DNA of 64,000 nt, taken from the NCBI RefSeq assembly GCF_000182565.1, contig NW_015971542.1, forward strand, positions 1,094,540-1,158,539, read 5' to 3'. A program made the position numbers and the translations under genes. Positions 57,123 through 64,000 of this stretch are shown piece by piece (position 1 is the stretch's first letter; each line of letters opens with the position of its first letter). The notes below the pieces were generated by a model. It was not told the DNA's origin, did not search any database, and was given only the letters and a program-made list of their open reading frames with translations. This stretch comes from Spizellomyces punctatus DAOM BR117 (lineage: Eukaryota > Chytridiomycota > Chytridiomycetes > Spizellomycetales > Spizellomycetaceae).

Positions 57123-59154
57123 TCATGCTGCATCTTTGTCCCCTTTTTTCTTATCGTCGCCATTGCGGTCTTTTTTGAGCTTATCAAATGCTGCCCTGAA
57201 GAATCCTTTTCCCGTCTCTTCCTTGCCTGGATTTTTGTCTCCTTCTTCAGAATCTTTTGGTCCAGGGTTCGACGATCCTGGGTTTCCCTTCTTACCAGTG
57301 CCTTCGACGTCAAACGCTTCCTCCAATAGCTTTCTCTGTTTCTCGGTCAAAGTCTTTGGCAAAGCCACGTTCAGAGTGACCCATTGGTCTCCCCGCTCAT
57401 CGCCCATTCGGTCAATCTTTCGTACCCCCCGCCGTCGGAGGCGTTTCTTTTCCATCGGCTGGGTACCTGGAGGTACTTGGAGCTCTACTTCCCCGTCGAT
57501 GGTTGGTATCCGAATCGTTCCTCCCAAAAGAGCCTTCTCAAGAGGTACGTCAGCATTGACAAGCACGTCCGCACCGTCACGTTTGAATGTTGGATGGCTT
57601 TGCACCTATAATGTAGGCACACATTAGATTAAACGCAAAATCAGGCTGCTTGTGACCAGTCACGTACATTCAACCGCACAAAGAGATCCCCTTCTGGACC
57701 GTCACCTTCCAGCGGGGCATTTCCTTGACGCGGCAGCCGCAATTCCAACCCATCGTATACTCCTGGTGGGACTTTAACTTCCACCGTTCGTTTCTCCTTA
57801 ACACGACCAACACCATCGCAAGTGCCACATTTCGCGTCCGCAGGAATGCGCACACCCGTTCCGCCGCACGCTTGACATGTTGACGCCATATGAAATCCTC
57901 CTCGAACAAACGACACCTTTTTGCGGTGGAATTATGAGGATTAGCTGGTAGCGCACACATATCGATATATGAAGATCACAGTACCTGACCAGCACCTCCA
58001 CAAACGTTACACCGTTGTGGTTTATGCCCTGCCTTCATTCCAGATCCAGTACACGGTTTGCACTTTACGATGCTCGTAAATGTTATCGGTTTCGTTGTCC
58101 CCTTGGCCGCATCCATGAAAGAAACATTCATCGAAGTCTTGATATTCCGGCCCACCGCATCAAAGCCACCGCGACCTCCCATTCCGCCCATGCCAGGCAT
58201 ACCGCCAAAACCACCAGTGAACAGCTGCTCAAAAATGTCTTGCGCATTTCCGTGAAAGCTGCCACCGCCACCAAATGGACCACCTCCAGCACCACCTCCG
58301 AATCCATTGAAGCCGCCAAAACCGCCGCCAAATCCACCGGCCCCCGTGGGTCCTTCACCGCCTATGCAAAGAAAGTTATGGTCATTAAACCTACCCAATC
58401 CCAACTGTTGGCAATATTAACACTACCTGTGAAGGCAGAATGGCCGAATTGGTCATAATTAGCTCGTTTCTGATCATCAGATAGGATCTAGGGCAAAATG
58501 AATCAATTAAAGCGATCATTGTGATCAGAGGCGTTTAAGTGACCACATACATCGTACGCTTCTTGTATTTCGATAAACTTATCCTTTGCGTTCGGATCTT
58601 TGCTCGTGTCAGGATGATAATCGCGCGCAAGCTGTACAATCGAAGATAAATCGCCGTGAAATCGCCACAAATATGAGATCTAACCATACGGACCTTGTAA
58701 TATGCTTTTTTGATCTCATTCGCTGAAGCGTCTCTGTTGACTCCTAGAACCTGATAAGCGTCACGCTTTGGAGACAAAGACGACGCTACAATGCGGAGCA
58801 GGTTAAACAACATTCCATCAACAAATGCAACAGACGTGAGACGTACGTGTTGAATGGAATGTTCGCTGTCATGTAGAGCATTGTGCTTGAGTTGACAAGG
58901 TTGATAAATAGTAAACATTAACAAACACAACCTACCTTTGTACTTGAGCCAAGCCCTTCGAAACCTCCCTTACATGGCTGATTGCAGTTACGAAGATTGC
59001 CAGTAGGTCGCAATGGGCGTTCATACTCCCGTTGCCGAACAGAGCTGATGCATCGCGCTTTTGCAACAAATGGTCGCCCTGCAACGTTCAGACAAGTAGA
59101 AGTTCGAAGTAGAGCTTTATTCACATGAACCGTAGCTGTCGATGTGCAAGTCAT
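57123..59154 (-). CDS. MDJ1: Mitochondrial DnaJ (Hsp40), Mdj1-like
   Basis: Type I J-protein partner of mitochondrial Hsp70. It has a Ser/Thr/Arg-rich presequence exon from ATG 59154; a J domain ([33 protein letters not shown] with HPD split from its N-terminal half by an intron); a Gly/Phe-rich region (~140-190); and four zinc-finger repeats [24 protein letters not shown] and CGTCDGVG. Two C-terminal peptide-binding domains follow ([57 protein letters not shown]). The tail is highly charged and Lys/Gly/Asp-rich. About six exons; all DnaJ type I parts are present. Confidence 0.92.
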
Positions 59155-60008
59155 GTTGAAATGGAACCCCAGTTTCCGCCTATGCTGTAGTTGATGCTCA
59201 AAGATCGGTGATCTCGTAAAGTTGGGACACTTGAACTTTCAAAGTTCCGACCCTTGTTGCTATGACACCTGGAACCTTCACGAAACGCGAACACGTTTTT
59301 GTATTAGGTAAGCGATCTGGGAAGCAATGTTCTGCTGTCTTTCGGGTCCGACTACCCAAATTCCAGCTATTAAGCAGCGTATGAACATGATATTGCTTAA
59401 GGGTCAATCTGAGTCTATAATGTTGGGGAATGTTGAATTCATTCAAATATCCGTAACTTTTATGGAACATTCTACAACCATTTACCGAAATAGAATATCG
59501 TGTGGGGTTAGACGCCAGTTCCGCTTGGTGACCATCCGTGTGTGCCTTCCTTCGAGCATTGGGCTCTACAAGCGGAGTGTCGCTGCGACTTTTAACTAAA
59601 GCAGTCCCGTCAAGGCATATTGTGATGCTGTTCAGAACGACATAGATGGAGAGAGACAGTCATGGAATGATCAAGAGGGAGCGCGCCTCGTCGCTATCCA
59701 TAATGAAGTGGAAGCTTACAGGTATTCGAAAGCATTCCCAAAAACGAGGGCATGATCCTCGAAAGCTTATGCACGGAGTATACCATGGATCTCCGTCCTT
59801 TTGTCCCGTGGATTGGTCGATTTAGGGCTTAGCTTAGTGGGAGACATATCCAACAGCTTGCAGTAAGTTACCGTAGGAAATGCTGGACATCGCCAATTAA
59901 CCTAGGATATTTGCTAGCAAGATATTTATTGATAGACTTCTTCACATGACATTGGAAAGCAAATACAAATTGCAAATACAGATAAGCGATCAAAATGATT
60001 GACTTCCA
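59155..60008. other. Intergenic, no gene seen
   Basis: Promoter side of MDJ1 and 3' side of the next gene. Short frames (for example 59198-59470) have no recognisable content. Confidence 0.4.
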
Positions 60009-60773
60009 TCACCAACCATCACTGGAGTTAGAGCTTCGCACGCTGTCGATCGCGACAAGCTCTGATTCTGGTCCAATACCATAGTAACTTAACAACTTGT
60101 CATCCTCCAATTGCCTTTCGGCAAACATCAGCGTCATGTCGGTTTCCATCCAGGCTTCACACGAAAGCATGTCCTTCAATAGATTGACGCTGTCTGATTT
60201 GCGCACTTTAAACTCGAATCTTTTTCCATCCACAGTCTTTACGAAGATCCGAAAGGCTTTCTTTGCCTCTCGTTTTCGCTTTGTGTTTGTCTTCTGCGTG
60301 TCAGAATCAAGATTTTGGACGTTATCAGCCGCCGGCCAAATCTCCTCCTTCGGTTTTTGGTGAAAGTTCGACAAATACAGCTGACATGTCCTATTGAATC
60401 TCTCCGGTCTTTCCGCAAAATCTTCATCGGGATTATGACCAATAACTTTCCCGCAGAACGCTTCACACTCTGCACCGTATCGATTGGTATCCAAAATATG
60501 ACAGTGCCAGGCGAGTTCAACATATGGCGAGGGCGATAACTCGGTCCCATCGTAGTCTTGAACACTTGCTTTGAGAATGAGGAAGCGAAGATATTCGGTG
60601 ACAATGGACATTGAAACGGGAAGAGTAAAATCATGGCAGCGCATGAGGCGGGAGACGATGAGTCTGTAGTCGATGCGGCCAAGGCGAGACTCCAGCGTAG
60701 CGAGGTCGGTTATGAGAGGGGAAGGGATATCGACGGGCATTTGGCCTTTCTTGTTATTATCCTTGACCATCAT
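60009..60773 (-). CDS. GRDP-like (DUF1399-type) protein with C-terminal ubiquitin-like domain
   Basis: Single-exon, 254 residues. The first ~150 residues contain the pattern of the glycine-rich-domain-protein-like family: ECxRFLxLKA-like EYLRFLILKASVQDYDGTEL, then PSPYVELAWHCHILDTNRYG with the invariant WHxHxLDT, and GKVIGHNPDEDF. A Lys/Arg-rich hinge (TKRKREAKKAFR) leads to a ubiquitin-like fold: RIFVKTVDGKRFEFKVRKSD, VNLLKDML, MTLMFAERQLEDDKLLSYYG. There is no C-terminal di-glycine, so it would not be conjugated. Function unknown; start ATG at 60773 or 60770. Confidence 0.7.
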   Translation of the reverse strand: MMVKDNNKKGQMPVDIPSPLITDLATLESRLGRIDYRLIVSRLMRCHDFTLPVSMSIVTEYLRFLILKASVQDYDGTELSPSPYVELAWHCHILDTNRYGAECEAFCGKVIGHNPDEDFAERPERFNRTCQLYLSNFHQKPKEEIWPAADNVQNLDSDTQKTNTKRKREAKKAFRIFVKTVDGKRFEFKVRKSDSVNLLKDMLSCEAWMETDMTLMFAERQLEDDKLLSYYGIGPESELVAIDSVRSSNSSDGW

Positions 60774-61224
60774 ACTGATATCCTGAAGCTTGAAGATCAG
60801 AAAGCGATAGACTGCGTCAAAAGGTCAATGTAAATACGAGTTGTCCTTTGGCGTCCGATGGGTTTATAAACGAAATAATCGCGGAAGCTTCAAGGTGACA
60901 TAATGTGAGCTGGAGGCTATCCGTCGCTCGGTTTCTCCCACGCGACAGCAAGCCCCGCTGCAGTATTGTCCGTGTGCCCGTAGACAAGCTGTCAAACTCA
61001 CCCTCGATTCTGGCAATACTCCCATGTGTGGCTTGCAGCTTCGAAAGCCCCTACGGAGTGCGCAACATCAACATATCTGACGTTCTTAACTGGCGTCAAT
61101 AGAAATCATGTATTGTGTTTTTAAGGCGCTACATCATACGCTATATAGAAAAATAATTACATGTACACGAATAAAAATATCTATCTCAGAACAATGACTG
61201 AACGAGTCAAGGAGTGATGGCGAT
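60774..61224. other. Intergenic, no gene seen
   Basis: Short spacer between two minus-strand genes. The open frame 61214-61510 on the plus strand is antisense to the regulator gene. Confidence 0.4.
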
Positions 61225-62806
61225 CTACACCGGTCGGAATCTGCATAAACACAAAAAGGAATCAGTTTACCGATTAACATCAAACAAGCAAAAACAGGCT
61301 ACATACAATGGCAAAAAATTGCCTACAATCGCCAGCGGGACGTCAAAAATGTCCCGTTTGATTGTAAAGCAAAAGGCACAGGGTACCGGTCGACCAGATG
61401 GTGATAACAATGTACTCGTTGTCATCACCGACTGTTGTGAATTGTCGAATGCGATCAAACTAAACTTTTCCCAATACTCCACCGCAGATGAATTGTCCAT
61501 CAATTCATAAATGTAGCTCTTTTTCCCAAGCAATTGTTCCCGTGGCCATTGAGTAAGGATAGAAAATTCTTTCCCAACGAGTGCTATCTCGCCTGTTCGC
61601 CGCCAAACCACGGTCGGAGTGCCCGACGATCCAATGAGCTTGTCAAATTCCTGTTTAGCAAAAGGTGAGAATAGGTATATGCCATGTACTCTTAGAGCCT
61701 CATGGCATACCAATATAGTGCGCTGGAAACATTTTTCCATAAACACAAGATCTTCTTCTGACAAGTTCATGATTTGCGCCATGAATGATGGTCGGAATTG
61801 AGCCAACGCACGACAAATGCGCATGATATCATTCTTTTCCATTCTGGGGTAAGGCAGAGCATGTGAGATGTAATGTAACCTTGCTTCTAATCAATATTTG
61901 CCGAATGACATACCGCTCCTTCACATGTCGCACCAGTGAATGGAATCCCTCTCGATAATCGTAAGGACGAAGCACATTCTTGTACACTCCACTCGTACGA
62001 CTGTCGGCGTACAGATCATCAGACCCGGTGACGGGGGAATTTGTAGTAGCCATCGATTCTCGCTGTCCAACACCTCCTGGATCGTCGCCGCCGTCATTCT
62101 GATTTGAGTCCAGTCCATTCAGATCCATCTGGGGCCCCATTCCCATATCTCCCAGCGGGAAAGGAGAAGCATTGCCATTGGCTTCTCCGATAGGTGGAGC
62201 CCCAAGCATATTTGAAAGGAATGAATATTCCAGGTTGACGGTTTTGGATCCAAAGTTGAAATTTGGTGCGAGAGGAAAGCCAAGAAGCGAAGAGTCCACG
62301 TTGTTGGGGAGTGTTGTAGCGGAGGTATCTTGGGCTACCATACGGGATCAGCAAGTGCCCTATGCACACAATGCAACTGAGTATATAAGAGCTTCACCTG
62401 ATTGTTGGGTATTGGCTGGCGGGGCAGGGGACGGTGTACTTGTTTGCGCTACAGAGTCTTGTTGAGGCAATGAACAATAGAGTTAGGCAAATGAATTGGG
62501 ACATGTGTGTCATTCTCATCCCACCACTGCCCGCAAAATTCAACGTACCATCAACATCCTGTAGGTATTTGGCCTTTTTTCGCACGCCGTCAGCGCATGT
62601 GGCGGCAAGGTCTCGCTTAACGCACCGAGAACATGGTCGCACTAGAAACAGTCATATATACCGGTCGGTTGGTGTGAAATAGGAGAGGCAGTACGAACTA
62701 GCAACATACTATCATCGCAGGTCAAATGAGCCTTTTGACAGTGTCCGCAAGCCCGAGAAGCCTTCTTTCGCTTGCTCTTTGGTGGGTCCGCTGGTGTGTC
62801 GACCAT
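61225..62806 (-). CDS. Zn2Cys6 transcription factor, ERT1/AcuK-like
   Basis: Regulator of the ERT1/AcuK/AcuM group, which in ascomycetes controls gluconeogenesis and use of non-fermentable carbon. The zinc cluster is split by an intron: [18 protein letters not shown], then [20 protein letters not shown] and KKAKYL, fitting C-x2-C-x6-C-x~6-C-x2-C-x6-C. A middle region with [17 protein letters not shown] and [12 protein letters not shown] is typical of this family. It continues [17 protein letters not shown] and [13 protein letters not shown], then a PAS-like domain ([37 protein letters not shown]). It ends [12 protein letters not shown] at a TAG (61225-61227) after a last small exon. Divergent from the aldolase gene ~980 bp away. 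Confidence 0.85.
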
Positions 62807-63783
62807 GTTGTATACAAAAAATTCGAGTTCTACTAGTCAAACAGAATTCAAGGCTTCGAGTCTAACAATGCTCGCTAGCGGATTTATCGTTGTTAAGAAT
62901 GTTGGTTTCCTAATGGTGAATTGCAATCTTGTCCTCGTCGTCGTCGTCGTCGTCAGCTGGCAAAACGTTGGGCCTTATTAAAGTCTGAGTTGAAAACTTA
63001 AAAGTGTGCCACGCGAGGTGTCACAATTGGAAAAGCGCAGCCAATGGTTAAATATGGAAGAAATGCATTGCAAGGCGGTTTGAAGGATGGTTTTGGGCAT
63101 CTGCTGGGCATCATGATGGATGTTGTTAGCTCTTGAACGAATATTTCCTGAAGCTTTGTTGATTCTGGCTATCGTTTCTTAAGCAAATAACAAGTCTACC
63201 GGCTTGACTAGGAAAATGTCAGTTAGAATGGATTTGACAATGGTAGCACAGTCTTTATCCCTTTGTCGAGTGGCCAAAGTCTGCCAACCCTGGCATTTTC
63301 ATGTTCCTTTGAACAGATGAGGACAAGAAAAGCTGTAGAATTGCAAAGATGTTTTGAAAAGGATGTTGAAGGATGTGTTGCAACACATCTCGGTCTCGCA
63401 ACAAGAACGCTTGTAGCAGATTGTTGTGTGTCGCTCTCTTAAAGGATTTGATGCCCATCATCGCACATTGAATGAGATTTGCAAATACATGTATCCTCTA
63501 CGAATTCCCTTCTCCCATCCTATTGCCAAAATCAATGTGCGTAAGAAACCGTCGTCCGTTTGTCGTCGTGAAAGCAGCAAAACCGTTGGTTGATGCTCAC
63601 GTCATTTGGCTTTGGATGATTCATGTGCACGCGTATGCCGCGTCTTCCCTGACCTTCCACAGGATTTCATCGTTTGGGGGCAACTATAAAAAGGGCACCA
63701 CGCTTCTTCCCCCTCCCCTTCATCAGCTTGACCCGCTGCTTTACTTTTTTACGTCCAATATTTTCACGTCTTCTCCAACCGTC
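62807..63783. promoter_or_regulatory. Intergenic region upstream of the aldolase gene
   Basis: Contains a (GTC)n tract near 62936-62955 and, 90-100 bp before the aldolase ATG, TATAAAAAGG at 63685-63694. The segment around 63690-63780 is pyrimidine-rich, as in highly expressed genes. No further gene seen. Confidence 0.5.
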
Positions 63784-64000
63784 ATGTCCGCTGCTCCAGA
63801 AAAATACCGCAAAGAGCTTGCCGAGACTGCCAAAGCTATTGTTGCCCCTGGCAAGGGTATCCTGGCCGCAGATGAATCAACAGGAACTATTGGGAAGCGT
63901 TTTCAGAACATTCAGGTCGAGAATGTAGAAGAGAACCGGAGAGCGTATCGAGAATTGCTCTTCACCTCTGGCAAAGGTATATCCACGTTGAATGAAGCTG
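63784..64000 (+). CDS. Class I fructose-bisphosphate aldolase (3' end outside window)
   Basis: Glycolytic and gluconeogenic enzyme cleaving fructose-1,6-bisphosphate through a Schiff base. The first exon (63784-63976) encodes [20 protein letters not shown], then [20 protein letters not shown] and [17 protein letters not shown], the N-terminal signature of class I aldolases (animal and plant type), including [11 protein letters not shown]. An intron with donor GTATAT starts at 63977 and runs off the window. The active-site lysine lies further on and is not visible. A TATA box sits ~95 bp upstream. Confidence 0.92.
   Translation, partial: MSAAPEKYRKELAETAKAIVAPGKGILAADESTGTIGKRFQNIQVENVEENRRAYRELLFTSGKGISTLNEA

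Noticed and set aside
1-64000. tRNA genes, 5S rRNA, transposons and CRISPR arrays
   Set aside because: No convincing A/B box pair with a cloverleaf, no 5S core, no transposase, reverse transcriptase or long terminal/inverted repeats, and no regularly spaced repeats were found by eye.

Overview
The window is nuclear DNA of a fungus, most likely an early-diverging, chytrid-like lineage. Genes are dense, on both strands, and interrupted by short introns (mostly 45-75 nt, GTAAGT-like donors, CTGAC-like branch points, YAG acceptors). Fungal markers include an ERT1/AcuK-type Zn2Cys6 regulator, a VRG4-type GDP-mannose transporter, Cwc2, mL38 and a Mim1-like protein. Several other genes are more familiar from animals: a SHANK-like SPN-ankyrin protein, an SH3-WW-PH-RhoGAP protein, an I-BAR-like SH3 protein and a class I aldolase. 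The taxonomic guess is an inference from this gene content.

Layout. 1-8 kb: 3' part of a rhodanese-USP deubiquitinase, a C2-domain protein, a RanBP2 zinc-finger protein and the SHANK-like gene. 8-11 kb: gene-poor, with a decayed gene, a U6 snRNA and dense TG/TC microsatellites. 11-24.5 kb: RhoGAP, mitoribosomal uL16m with a decayed tandem copy, a small secreted Cys-rich protein, proteasome beta-6, a histidine acid phosphatase, a RING/AT-hook protein, ATP synthase OSCP and a DNAJC17-like J protein. 24.5-41.7 kb: Arp2, mL38, checkpoint loader Rad17, Mediator Med10, a Mim1-like protein, a GPATCH11-like protein, Cwc2 and a 14-exon RTP1/TANGO6 protein. 41.9-55.5 kb: I-BAR-SH3 protein, HGSNAT-like multipass protein, GDP-mannose transporter, a peroxisomal SDR-SDR-SCP2 enzyme, a START-like membrane protein, a HAD phosphatase and ribosomal protein uL6. 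55.7-64 kb: an ankyrin protein, mitochondrial DnaJ (Mdj1), a GRDP-like/ubiquitin-like fusion, the ERT1/AcuK-like regulator and the 5' end of a class I fructose-bisphosphate aldolase running off the window.

How genes relate. There are no operons, but many pairs are divergent with short shared promoters (OSCP/DNAJC17-like, Arp2/mL38, I-BAR-SH3/HGSNAT-like, START/HAD, ERT1-like/aldolase). Four proteins point to cortical actin and Rho signalling (SHANK-like, RhoGAP, Arp2, I-BAR-SH3). A second theme is mitochondrial biogenesis and energy (uL16m, mL38, OSCP, Mdj1, Mim1-like), and a third is carbon and lipid metabolism (aldolase, ERT1/AcuK-like, peroxisomal enzyme). Exon-intron models were built by hand from splice signals, reading-frame phase and family conservation; start codons are the least certain part.
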